NCBI GenBank assembly: GCA_965212135.1
Contig: OZ243044.1
Location: 558,001 to 622,000, forward strand
From: Bin75 sp965212135
GTDB lineage: Bacteria; Nitrospirota; Nitrospiria; Nitrospirales; UBA8639
DNA length: 64,000 nt
Reading direction: 5' to 3'
A model generated the notes under the pieces. The model did no database searches. It was not told the origin of the DNA and saw nothing but the letters and a program-made list of their open reading frames with translations. Of this stretch, positions 25,151-34,018 are shown piece after piece. Within the stretch, counting starts at the first letter, position 1. Each line of letters opens with the position of its first letter. Made by a program: the position numbers and the translations under genes.

Positions 25151-27052
25151 TCACAGACCGGGCACTTCAAAATTCACGCGGAGGCCGCCGAACACCGAAA
25201 GCCCGGGTGTCCCGAAATTTAAAACTTCCTCATACTCTTCGTCAAAGAGATTATCCACGCGAACGTAGGCCTGGGCCCGTTCGGTCATATCATAATTCGC
25301 CGCCAGATTGACCACCGTGAACGAGTCAAGACGGATCGTATTATCACGACGATCAAATTGTTTGTCTGCAAAACGGACGTCAAGCGTCACGAGCAACGGA
25401 TCAATCGGCTGATAATACACACTCACACTGGCCTGATGGACAGGCCATCGTGCGAACCGTTTGGCCGTTTCCATGTCGCGTGTCAGCGTCGCGGCATATT
25501 GCCCCTGCAATTCCAGAAATTTTGCCAAGGGACGATCCCGTAGCACGACCATCTTGATTGACCCTTCCCAGCCTTGGGATTTCGCCGATGCCGCATTGAC
25601 GGGACACCCAAAAATGGCCGTAGCCGGGCAACTCGCCCCAGGGCCGACATTCTGAATGAGATTGCGATACCGATTCCAGAAATAGCCGCCGCTAATGGTC
25701 ACCCGCTCGTCTAAAAAGGTCTGATCCACCCCCACGTCAAAACTCTGACTTTTCTCCGGCTCCAAGTCGGCATTGCCAAAGTCAGGGAAAAACAATTCGT
25801 TGTTGCTCGGCGCCCGAAACCCCGTCGCATAGCTGCTGCGGATTTTTGTGTGTGTGGCGTTGAGCAGATAGCCTCCGGTCACGCGATACGTGGTCGCCTC
25901 CCCAAAAGTGTTGAAGGCATCATGCCGCACCCCGGCCGTGGCAAAGAAGCGGTCAAACAGGTTGAATTGCGCCTGACCAAACCCCGCATGGGAAGCATTA
26001 ATCCTCTTCGTGGCAAACGCCGCCTGGGCTTCACGAAATTGATACCCCATCGTCAGCGTGAGGTATTGATTGAGGCGAAAATCGTGCTGACTCTCGATTC
26101 TGTTCGTCAAGCCGCGGGTCTTGCTTGAATTTTCCGAGGCCCTCTCCTCGGCACGCGACAACGTGAAGGCATGTATCCACCAATCAGTCAGCGGCTGACG
26201 CCAGGTTCCGGCGAAAACGAATTGTGTGGTATTCGTTTTGGTCTTTAGCGTATCGGCAGGGGCGCCAAAAAAGTTGTCGGTATTTAACGAACCATTCACC
26301 CACCTGAAGTTAAAGTCGAGTCGGCCATCGGCGGGAAGCCCCATGCCGAACCGGGCCGAACTCTGCCAATTCCGGTATGAATCGCGCTCGGAAGCCCCTC
26401 TTCGATAATTCGCCGCGGAAATGCTTGTGGTATCCCAGCGGGAGAGCGCGAGGGAAAAATCAACAGGCCCTTTCTGCCCAGACAGGCTTCCTCCCTCTCG
26501 TACCGTGTTGAAAGCTCCATATTCAAAAAACGCACCCGCCTTCGGCTTCCCACGGCCCCGTTTCGTCGTGATGGCAATGACTCCACCCACCGCATCGGCG
26601 CCCCACAGTGTACTTTGCGCCCCACGTACGATTTCAATTTTCTCAATGTTATCCACGGTTAAATCGCTAAAGTTAAACCCTCCATTTCCCGCCGTATTCA
26701 CAATCGCACCATCAATCAGCACCAGCGTCTGCTCGGATTTGCCACCACGGATCCGCACGGTGGCGAGCGTGCCGGGTCCGCCGGATTGAAACACCGCCGT
26801 GCCTTGTGACAGACGCAGCGCTTCCACCACCGTCTTGATTTTTCTTTTTTGAAAATCCTCTTCGGTCCACACCTCGACCGCACTGGTCACCCGACGAAGA
26901 GGGACCGGCGTTTTGGTGGCGCTGACGACCAGGAGGTCCAGCTTCTGAACGTTCGAATCATCGGAAGGCGGTTGACTCAATGCCCATGACGGGAAACACA
27001 GACCGGCGGACAGCATGGCAAGACACACACAAGCAAACAGACGACACAGCAT
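25151..27052 (-). CDS. btuB: TonB-dependent outer-membrane cobalamin receptor
   Basis: 633 residues from the ATG at 27052 with a GGGAGG ribosome binding site 7 nt upstream; a more distal in-frame start (27094) would cut into the riboswitch. Signal peptide (about 1-25), TonB box region KLDLLVVSATK (about 36-46), plug domain with RIRGGKSEQTLVLIDG and VRGAQSTLWGADAVGGVI, then a 22-strand barrel as expected for the length. Cobalamin specificity is inferred from the upstream B12 riboswitch and the neighbouring BtuCDF and adenosyltransferase genes. Confidence 0.93.
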   Translation of the reverse strand: MLCRLFACVCLAMLSAGLCFPSWALSQPPSDDSNVQKLDLLVVSATKTPVPLRRVTSAVEVWTEEDFQKRKIKTVVEALRLSQGTAVFQSGGPGTLATVRIRGGKSEQTLVLIDGAIVNTAGNGGFNFSDLTVDNIEKIEIVRGAQSTLWGADAVGGVIAITTKRGRGKPKAGAFFEYGAFNTVREGGSLSGQKGPVDFSLALSRWDTTSISAANYRRGASERDSYRNWQSSARFGMGLPADGRLDFNFRWVNGSLNTDNFFGAPADTLKTKTNTTQFVFAGTWRQPLTDWWIHAFTLSRAEERASENSSKTRGLTNRIESQHDFRLNQYLTLTMGYQFREAQAAFATKRINASHAGFGQAQFNLFDRFFATAGVRHDAFNTFGEATTYRVTGGYLLNATHTKIRSSYATGFRAPSNNELFFPDFGNADLEPEKSQSFDVGVDQTFLDERVTISGGYFWNRYRNLIQNVGPGASCPATAIFGCPVNAASAKSQGWEGSIKMVVLRDRPLAKFLELQGQYAATLTRDMETAKRFARWPVHQASVSVYYQPIDPLLVTLDVRFADKQFDRRDNTIRLDSFTVVNLAANYDMTERAQAYVRVDNLFDEEYEEVLNFGTPGLSVFGGLRVNFEVPGL

Positions 27053-27093
27053 AATCAACCTCCCTTTGGCTCGAAGGGTGGGTTCAGAAATCA

Positions 27094-27276
27094 ACGGCAG
27101 CTGGGTCTCCTGACTTGCGGATCATCACTCCCCCTGCGCCTTCCCGGCCGCTCCACGATGGTCAACCTCCCGGCTCACGCATCGCGTCGCCGGCCAGTGG
27201 CCTGCGACAGTGTTATTCCCCGCTTACAGTGGCGGCACCGTGATGGATTTGCACCATCTTCCCCGACACATGCCGT
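27094..27276 (-). promoter_or_regulatory. Cobalamin riboswitch upstream of btuB
   Basis: Minus-strand leader with the hallmarks of the B12 riboswitch: GGTGCAAATCC near the 5' part, GCCGCCACTGTAAGCG, and the B12 box GCAAGTCAGGAGACC (about 27104-27118). The outer P1 stem pairs ACGGCA (27276-27271) with TGCCGT (27099-27094). btuB starts 42 nt downstream, so ligand-bound folding would be expected to hide the start region or attenuate transcription. Confidence 0.92.
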
Positions 27277-27408
27277 AATGGTTCCTTGCTCCCGTTCCTT
27301 TCGTTAATAGTGACACAAAACCGGGAAGGCCCCGCCTCCCCGCCCGACCCTCTCCCCCCAACGGGGAGAAGCACGTTTCACAGACCGTCGTTCCGCCGGC
27401 ATATTCCC

Positions 27409-28224
27409 TCACACCGGCAACGTGACGCGCGGCGCCTGCGAATGCGGATGCCGATCAACCACGACCTCGCACCGGTACACCGATGCCAACACCTCGGGCA
27501 GCATCACGTCGGCCGGACGCCCCCGTTTCACAATGGCTCCCTGATGCAGGAGCAATAATTGATCGCAGCATTGACTCGCCAGATTGAGATCATGGGACAC
27601 CATCACCACGGTCAAGCCCCGTTCCCGATTCAACTGCCGAAGCTTCCGCGCAATATCAAGCTGGTGGTGGAGATCGAGAAACGCGGTCGGTTCATCCAGA
27701 AGCAAAATGTCCGTATCCTGCGTCAAGGCCCGCGCAATCATCGCCCGTTGCCGTTCACCACCCGACACCTCCGACATCGGGCGGTCGGCCAACGAGTCAA
27801 TTTCCATCTCGCGCATGGCGCACGCGGCGCGCCGGACGTCGGCGGACGAATCCCATCCCCACCCCTCAAATGAACGATGGTAGGGAAACCGCCCCGTCAG
27901 CACCAACTCCCCCAGTGTAAAAGGAAACAAGACCGTCGCGTCTTGAGGCACGAAGGCGATTCGCCGGGCCAGCTCGACCGACGACCAGGTGCCGGGAGCC
28001 TGTCCGAACATATGCACGGCGCCGGACGACGGACGCAAAAGCCCCATCAATAATTTGAGGAATGAGGTTTTCCCTGACCCATTGGGGCCGATCACACCCA
28101 CAATCGTTCCGGCCGTGATCGCACACGTGAGGTCTCTGACGGCCCAGTCATGACCGGTGGCGTGATCATAGCAAAAAGACAACGCCCGAACGTCAAAGGC
28201 CGGAGAAGAGTCCAACGCCTTCAC
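27409..28224 (-). CDS. btuD: Cobalamin ABC transporter ATPase
   Basis: 271 residues. Walker A GPNGSGKTSF (about 43-52), Q-loop AFVPQDATVLFPFT, signature VSGGERQRAMIARAL, Walker B ILLLDEPTAFLD and H-loop VSHDLN are complete. Iron/B12-type ATPase; the ATP-binding partner of the BtuC-like permease upstream, whose stop overlaps its start by 4 nt. Its substrate assignment rests on the riboswitch-controlled operon. Confidence 0.93.
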   Translation of the reverse strand: MKALDSSPAFDVRALSFCYDHATGHDWAVRDLTCAITAGTIVGVIGPNGSGKTSFLKLLMGLLRPSSGAVHMFGQAPGTWSSVELARRIAFVPQDATVLFPFTLGELVLTGRFPYHRSFEGWGWDSSADVRRAACAMREMEIDSLADRPMSEVSGGERQRAMIARALTQDTDILLLDEPTAFLDLHHQLDIARKLRQLNRERGLTVVMVSHDLNLASQCCDQLLLLHQGAIVKRGRPADVMLPEVLASVYRCEVVVDRHPHSQAPRVTLPV

Positions 28225-29354
28225 AACGCGACTCCCGCCCGGCGCTTCACCAGCAAATACAGAAAGATCGGGCCGCCGATGAGCGCCGTGACCACGCCAA
28301 CCGGCAGTTCGGTCGGCGACAACACCGTGCGGGCGGCGGTGTCGGCCACCATGAGAAAGGTGCCTCCCACCAACGCGGAAGCCGGCAACAGAAGGCGGTG
28401 ATCCGCGCCGCCGATCATGCGAACCGCATGCGGCACAACCATGCCGACAAAGCCGATCGGACCGGCAATGGACACCACCGCGCCGGTCATGAACGCCGCA
28501 ACGGCAAAGATGAGTTTTTTGACCCGTTCAATGTCCACGCCCAGCGCCCGGGCGGTTTCTTCGCCCATGGTCAGGACGTTGAGCGGTCGAGCCAGCCAGA
28601 ACAACACCGCGCCGCCGAGACACAGAAACAGCCCAAGCCACAGCAACGTGGCGTAATCCGGCGCGATCAACGTGCCCATCAACCACATCATCATGTTGAA
28701 CGCCTGCGCGGGGTCGGCCACGGAAATCGCGAACATGATCAGGGCCGCAAAGAACGCATTGAGAATGACGCCGGCCAATAACAGCGTGTGCACGGATAAC
28801 GCGCGATACGTCACGCTGACCCGATAGACCACCAGAATGGCAAGTAGCCCCCCGAGAAACGCCCACACCGAAAGCGCCGACACGCCCAAGGCCATGCCTC
28901 CGACACCAAACAACATGCCAAGCGTGGCGCCAAACGCGGAACCGCTGGAAATGCCCAGCACGTAGGGATCGGCCAGGGGATTGCGAAGAAGGGCCTGCAG
29001 GCCCACTCCCACGGCGGCCAGAGCCCCGCCAACGAGAAACGCCAGCACGACGCGCGGAAGACGAATCTCCAACAGGATGAGACTGGCGGCGCCAACCGAC
29101 TCAACGTCCTTCCCGCCCGTGGACAGCATGTCTCCCACGATCCGAAGCACGCTCCCCAGAGCCAGCGATTCCGCTCCGACGGCAAGACAGGCGACCCCGG
29201 TCAACAGGCTACACACGACCAACCCGGCCACGCTGGCCAGCCAGCGAAACGCGGACAGGTGGCCGATGGCGACGGCCGGCAGCCCCGCGTCGGACCCGGG
29301 CAGCGTCTCGACCGGCAGGCCGGGAAGCCGGGCGCTCCATTGACCGCCGCTCAC
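28221..29354 (-). CDS. btuC: Cobalamin ABC transporter permease
   Basis: 377-residue FecCD/BtuC permease with about ten transmembrane helices. Recognisable family segments include RLPRVVLAFLVGGALAAVG, ALLRNPLADPYVLGISSG and GPIGFVGMVVPHAVRMI. The first 45 residues are a Gly/Pro-rich hydrophilic leader not usual for BtuC. Coupled to btuF upstream (4-nt overlap) and to btuD downstream. Confidence 0.93.
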   Translation of the reverse strand: MSGGQWSARLPGLPVETLPGSDAGLPAVAIGHLSAFRWLASVAGLVVCSLLTGVACLAVGAESLALGSVLRIVGDMLSTGGKDVESVGAASLILLEIRLPRVVLAFLVGGALAAVGVGLQALLRNPLADPYVLGISSGSAFGATLGMLFGVGGMALGVSALSVWAFLGGLLAILVVYRVSVTYRALSVHTLLLAGVILNAFFAALIMFAISVADPAQAFNMMMWLMGTLIAPDYATLLWLGLFLCLGGAVLFWLARPLNVLTMGEETARALGVDIERVKKLIFAVAAFMTGAVVSIAGPIGFVGMVVPHAVRMIGGADHRLLLPASALVGGTFLMVADTAARTVLSPTELPVGVVTALIGGPIFLYLLVKRRAGVAL

Positions 29355-30457
29355 GGCCCGATCTCCTGAAACACGTCAGGGTGAATGGCACGGGCCAACG
29401 CCGCCAGCCCTTGCACGATTCTCGGCCCCGGTCTGTTGATCAACGTCCCGGGGACGAAATGCAGACGCTTGTTTTGCACCGCCGCAATCGTGCCCCATCG
29501 AGTCCATTGACGAAGATCCGATGCCGGCGCATCATTCCCCTCCCGTGAGGGAAACAGCAGAATCTCGGGGTTTTTTCGCAACACAACTTCCATGCTCAAC
29601 CGCGGCCAGGCGCTGCCGGCGTCTTTCGCGACGTTGTCCGCTCCGGCCAGTTCAAGGAGTTGATGAATAAAACTGCCCGGTCCGACGGTGATAAACGGCT
29701 GATCGTACAAGACGTACAAGACGCGCGGGGCAGGCAACGCCCTGACTCGTTCGTCAATCGCCTGAATATCCGCACGCATGGCATACACCAACGCATTGGC
29801 CTCCTGGACGCGCTCCAACATCCGACCCAGGGTCTGGATATGGGCATAGACGTGTTCCACTGACTGAACATCCATGGTGAACAACGGAATCTTCAAACGC
29901 CGCAACGTCTCCAGCGCGTCATCCCGAATCGCCGTGAACCCCAGCACGAGATCCGGTTGAAGCGCCAGGATAGCTTCGGGGTTGGGGCGGGAATCTCCCA
30001 CGGTCTTCCTGGTGCTCGCCTCCGGCGGGTAATCGCACCACGTCGTCACGCCGACGACCGACGGACCCGCTCCAATGGCAAACAACATTTCCGTGATGTT
30101 CGGCGCAAGAGAAATCACACGCCTGGGGGTCTTCGCCAAATACATTGTTCGACCGGTGTCATCAACAAACGTCCGCGTGGACACATTGGCCATAAAGGGC
30201 ATCCCCGTCAGAATTCCCTGTTGACGACGTTTCATGGTGGTGGAATGGTCGGAAAAACCAAAGAGCGGGCCGGCGACGAGGAGCGTGAGCAGAATGACCA
30301 CCAGGCCGACAAGACCAGAGCGGGTTTGCCGGCGCCAATCATGTGCGCCGGAGCAATCCCGGCCACGCTGCAAAGCCGTCACAATAAAAATCCCCAAGGC
30401 CAGAACGACCTTGAGGATTCTACCCGCGTCTTCATCCTCACCCGAACCCCAGCCCAC
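29351..30457 (-). CDS. btuF: Cobalamin ABC transporter periplasmic binding protein
   Basis: Class III substrate-binding protein, 368 residues from a GTG at 30457. The mature part starts near 95 (TFVDDTGRTMYLAKTPRRVI, SLAPNITEMLFAIGAG, VVGVTTWCDYP), typical of BtuF. The N terminus is unusually long: two hydrophobic segments (about 16-30 and 49-66) precede the mature domain, so the true start could be further downstream. 64 nt separate the start from the riboswitch. Confidence 0.88.
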   Translation of the reverse strand: MGWGSGEDEDAGRILKVVLALGIFIVTALQRGRDCSGAHDWRRQTRSGLVGLVVILLTLLVAGPLFGFSDHSTTMKRRQQGILTGMPFMANVSTRTFVDDTGRTMYLAKTPRRVISLAPNITEMLFAIGAGPSVVGVTTWCDYPPEASTRKTVGDSRPNPEAILALQPDLVLGFTAIRDDALETLRRLKIPLFTMDVQSVEHVYAHIQTLGRMLERVQEANALVYAMRADIQAIDERVRALPAPRVLYVLYDQPFITVGPGSFIHQLLELAGADNVAKDAGSAWPRLSMEVVLRKNPEILLFPSREGNDAPASDLRQWTRWGTIAAVQNKRLHFVPGTLINRPGPRIVQGLAALARAIHPDVFQEIGP

Positions 30458-30521
30458 GAAGGTTCGAAGGTCATGAAATCCCGTTCGTCAATCCGGTTGA
30501 ACCGGCGACAACGGCATTCCT

Positions 30522-30675
30522 GACACGGGTCGGTCTTCTGGCTTCTGGATCCTAGCCTACTTCCCGGGCCTTCCCATCAAAAACCGTGTTTTCGACAGTG
30601 GCGTGGACGGGGTTCGTGTCCAGTTACAGCGGCGGGACCGCGAAGGAGTCGCACCTTCTTCCCTGTACCCGTGTC
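30522..30675 (-). promoter_or_regulatory. Cobalamin riboswitch upstream of btuF operon
   Basis: Second B12 riboswitch on the minus strand. P1 pairs GACACGGGT (30675-30667) with ACCCGTGTC (30530-30522). Core elements: GGTGCGACTCC, GCCGCTGTAACTGG and the B12 box AGCCAGAAGACCGAC (about 30533-30547). It controls btuFCD. The stretch 30676-30889 to the esterase gene holds no other gene I can support. Confidence 0.9.
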
Positions 30676-30889
30676 TCGCATCTTCCGAATGTGCAAGGGA
30701 CTGTAGGGAATATGGTATCGGTTGTCAAGCCGACGGGAGGCACAGCGGCCGCACGATGGCCCGTATATCAAGGTGTGGTTCGACGTGATCGGCCCAATCA
30801 TCAAGCGCCGACGTCGGAAGCCGTTCCCAGAATAGCAAGGGCTTTTGCCATGGTCGTTTCGGGGAGGGCCGAACAGGTGCCCGACCCAT

Positions 30890-32248
30890 TCATCGCGCCA
30901 CGTCAAGGGTCACGCGGGCGGGAAAAAGCCGGTCAACATCCTGACGTCGCCGCACGTCCCGCAACAGTGTTTCGACTCGCGGAACCACGCGGCTTTCAAA
31001 ATTGACGTGGCCATTGGTCGTCACGGTCACAGGTCGGGAAAAATCAACTAATGCGTCGTTCAACAACAGCGTATAACGACGGACGCGCTCGGTTCGGACG
31101 TCAATATGATTGTCGTGTGTGATGGTCGCGTCCAGGGTGGCGTACACGTTGTTTTTCATCAGATCGTCCGATCGATCCACCAACCGCTCCGAAAACATCG
31201 CGATACGGTCTGTGGCCTCAATGCGCACCCAGCCAAAATCCGACAAATGGCTTGCGTCCCGAACCACCGTCAAGCGCCGCGGATAGGGGTCGCGGCGCTG
31301 CCGCCCAAACCACTCCATCAATGCCGGCAGTTCTTGTCGAGGAAAAAAATGACCGCCGGCATGCGGATGAGCCAATGTATGCTCGCGGTACGTGAAGGCG
31401 ATCCCTCGCCGCGCCAACTCATTGGTAATGTTCCGACTCAACCAGACGGGCATAATTTGATCCCTGGCTCCATGAATCACGTACACCGGAGCCTGCCGAA
31501 GATTGTCCAAAAAAGGAAAGAGCACGTCGTCAATGCCCCCGGCCATCGGCGCCACCCCGGCAAACCGGGGCGCGTGATGCATCCCGATCATCCACGCGCC
31601 GATGCCGCCATTCGACATGCCCGTCAGATAAATCCGGTTGGGATCAACACGGTACCGCGCGCGCACGTCCCGGATGGTGGCCAGCACCAGTTCTTCACTG
31701 GTCCGGGTCCACCACGTCCCCATCGCGGAGGTGGGACAGGCAAGAATATAGGCGTCGCCCAGCCTCGTGGCCCATCGCTCCAAATAGGAATCGCCCGTAA
31801 ATCCGGCCCCGTGCAAACAAACCACCAATGGCAGCACCGCGGCGGCATCATAGGAAGACGGCACAAACAACCCGTACGACAGCGTGTTCCCGCGAACCCG
31901 AATCGGCTGATTCGGCAACATGCCCGTTTGAGCAGGGTCATCAGTCCGGGTTTCCCGCAGCAGTTGGATCACTTGCTCCAGACGCGCATCGGGATGCTCC
32001 AGAATGGCCTGCAGGAACGTCTCGGCCCGCGTGCGGTCTTCGACCGAGAGATACTGCAGGAGAAGGGCCGCGACGGGCTGGACGGACGTTCGGGGCGAAT
32101 CGGGCGGAGCGGCCTGTCCCCACGCATATGGACCCACGAGCAGGTTTCCCGCGGCCAGGAGTCCGACAAGAAACGGCAAGCCGCGCATCAGACCGGGACA
32201 CCGACGCAAACGGTGGGCCGGACGGGTGCGGCGGTCTCCGACATTCAC
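30890..32248 (-). CDS. Exported alpha/beta hydrolase (PHB-depolymerase/esterase-like)
   Basis: 452 residues. Signal peptide with hydrophobic core GLPFLVGLLAAGNLLV (about 23-38). Alpha/beta-hydrolase part: oxyanion region VCLHGAGFTGDS (about 142-153), nucleophile elbow GMSNGG with the Ser, Asp in HGARDQIMP and His in the LAHPHAGGHFF region. The C-terminal part (about 330-452) has a beta-rich domain common in some PHB-depolymerase and feruloyl-esterase-like proteins. Substrate unknown. Its start overlaps the stop of the ligase gene by 4 nt, a strong sign of one operon. Confidence 0.8.
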   Translation of the reverse strand: MNVGDRRTRPAHRLRRCPGLMRGLPFLVGLLAAGNLLVGPYAWGQAAPPDSPRTSVQPVAALLLQYLSVEDRTRAETFLQAILEHPDARLEQVIQLLRETRTDDPAQTGMLPNQPIRVRGNTLSYGLFVPSSYDAAAVLPLVVCLHGAGFTGDSYLERWATRLGDAYILACPTSAMGTWWTRTSEELVLATIRDVRARYRVDPNRIYLTGMSNGGIGAWMIGMHHAPRFAGVAPMAGGIDDVLFPFLDNLRQAPVYVIHGARDQIMPVWLSRNITNELARRGIAFTYREHTLAHPHAGGHFFPRQELPALMEWFGRQRRDPYPRRLTVVRDASHLSDFGWVRIEATDRIAMFSERLVDRSDDLMKNNVYATLDATITHDNHIDVRTERVRRYTLLLNDALVDFSRPVTVTTNGHVNFESRVVPRVETLLRDVRRRQDVDRLFPARVTLDVAR

Positions 32249-33141
32249 CGCATCTCCTGGACGGCTGTTTCCGGCACGGCGCGGCGCAGACGCAGAAAAA
32301 CGGGAAAACGCGGAATGCCGTTTTTGGTCAGTCCCTGGTATTTGTAGGTGATCGTCGTGCCGACGGGCGGCGGATTGCGGCGCAGGGCGTCGGAAAGGCC
32401 GCTGCCGACAGCGAACACCGTGCCGTCTTCGGCGCGGACGCGCAGCGATCCAATCAACCCGGCGTATTTACCCTTGCCGGGATTGTGGCCAACGACGACG
32501 GCATCGGCATCGGCAACAGGTTTGTATTTGAGCAAATCGTCACTTCTGCCGCCCCGGTGCCGCGATTCCGCCCGCCGCAACATCAGTCCTTCGCCGCCGG
32601 CGGCGATGACGTCGGCGAAGCGTTGCTCCAGCATGTCGCGCGAGGCAATCGGATCGTGCGTCGCCACCCGCCAATAGCGCGTGTCGTTCGCCGCCGCCAG
32701 CGCGGTCAACGCGGCGTAGCGTTCACGGAAGACACCGCCGTGTTCGGGCAAATCAAACACCATGTATCGAATGTCTCGCCATCCGTCGTGCGGACGCCGA
32801 CGGCGGACGATGGACGTTGTTGCTTCAAAACGTCCGCGCCCCAGCCATAATTCGCCGTCCAAAACGGCGGCGGGCAACCCGGCGACAAACCACGGCGGTG
32901 CGGCGAACAGTTGGCCCCCACGCGAACGCAACCGCCTCCCATCCCATAGCGCGCGGACGCCATCGTATTTTTCACTCATCCAGTACTCGGCAAGATTGAC
33001 CGCCTCATTGCCGGGCCGGTACGCATTCGCCAGCGAAAAATCGTGAGGAGTCGTTGGCCCGTCGTCGCCGATGGCGGCAACCGCGCACACGACGACAAGA
33101 GCGGCGGCGGCGAGCGCGTTGGTCCAAAATGAAATCGGCAT
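32245..33141 (-). CDS. ligE: LigE-type ATP-dependent DNA ligase, exported
   Basis: 298 residues; minimal ATP-dependent ligase with only nucleotidyltransferase and OB domains. Motif I EKYDGVRALWDG with the adenylated Lys (about 58), DGELWLGRG (motif III region), EGLMLRR (IV) and DDLLKYKP (V) are visible. Start MPISFWTNALAAAALVVV supplies a signal peptide, the mark of the periplasmic LigE subgroup known from Haemophilus, Neisseria and Psychromonas. Known roles in that group include handling extracellular DNA. It overlaps the esterase gene by 4 nt. Confidence 0.88.
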   Translation of the reverse strand: MPISFWTNALAAAALVVVCAVAAIGDDGPTTPHDFSLANAYRPGNEAVNLAEYWMSEKYDGVRALWDGRRLRSRGGQLFAAPPWFVAGLPAAVLDGELWLGRGRFEATTSIVRRRRPHDGWRDIRYMVFDLPEHGGVFRERYAALTALAAANDTRYWRVATHDPIASRDMLEQRFADVIAAGGEGLMLRRAESRHRGGRSDDLLKYKPVADADAVVVGHNPGKGKYAGLIGSLRVRAEDGTVFAVGSGLSDALRRNPPPVGTTITYKYQGLTKNGIPRFPVFLRLRRAVPETAVQEMR

Positions 33142-33232
33142 AGAACGAGGTTCCCGTGCCAGTCCGTCCTTCACGCAACGACGGAGACACGAGTTGGGGA
33201 TGAGCCGGCGCCGCGCGCCCCGTCCGGATGCG

Positions 33233-33886
33233 TCAGGCCATCTTCAACAATTCGCCGATCGCGCCGCCGATGCCTTCAAAAATTTGATGCGGTTTCGCGG
33301 TCCCGTACATATAGGCCGGCGTGGTAATCACTCGTTTGGCGGCATCCACGACAAATTTGTCAACCGCGCACGCGGTATGCCTGGCTCCGGTTTTTTCGAT
33401 TTCCGATGCCGTCCCCCGGTCATCGCCAATCGTGACGCTCACGCCTTGCTCGCCAAAGGCCAGGGCCATGATGGCCGGCGCAATACAAATCGCGGCAATG
33501 GGTTTGCGCCCGTCATGAAATTCTTTCACGATACGAAGGACGTGAGGGTCAATCGTTCCCCCGCTCCCCTTGTGCGCAAAATCACATAAATGGAGCGCCG
33601 CCCCATACCCGCCGGGCAACGCCAGGGCGTCAAAGTCCCGCGCCGTGAGTTCTTCAAGCGGACGAATCTCGCCCCGCGCAATACGGGCGGCTTCCTGCAG
33701 GACGTTGCGTGTGTCGCCGGTTGGTTGTTGCGTCAGATGATTGGTGACCGGCACGTCCTTATTCGGCGCAAAACACCGATAGGCCGCGCCCCGTTGTCCA
33801 ATCGCCACCAGCGTGCTGACGGCTTCGGTGATCTCCGCCCCATCCAAAAATCCACAACCCGACAGAACAACCGCAATGTTTTTCAT
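33233..33886 (-). CDS. elbB: ElbB-like glyoxalase/DJ-1 superfamily protein
   Basis: 217 residues of the DJ-1/PfpI-like ElbB family, named for isoprenoid biosynthesis links but with reported glyoxalase activity in E. coli. The catalytic-type Cys is in ICIAPAIMA (about 127-135), and conserved ALPGGYGAALHLCDFA is present. Start M at 33886 with GGAGG 5 nt upstream is preferred over the adjacent ATG at 33889. 132 nt separate it from the nuclease gene upstream in transcription. Confidence 0.9.
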   Translation of the reverse strand: MKNIAVVLSGCGFLDGAEITEAVSTLVAIGQRGAAYRCFAPNKDVPVTNHLTQQPTGDTRNVLQEAARIARGEIRPLEELTARDFDALALPGGYGAALHLCDFAHKGSGGTIDPHVLRIVKEFHDGRKPIAAICIAPAIMALAFGEQGVSVTIGDDRGTASEIEKTGARHTACAVDKFVVDAAKRVITTPAYMYGTAKPHQIFEGIGGAIGELLKMA

Positions 33887-34018
33887 CATGCCCTCCCCAA
33901 CGTTGCATGTAAGATGATCCGGCACTCATACGGTAACGCCACACTGGCCTTCCCGCATGTTGCAATACCCAACCATCTGTACTCCCGCCGGATGTTTCTC
34001 CATATCCAGTTTTTCTGT

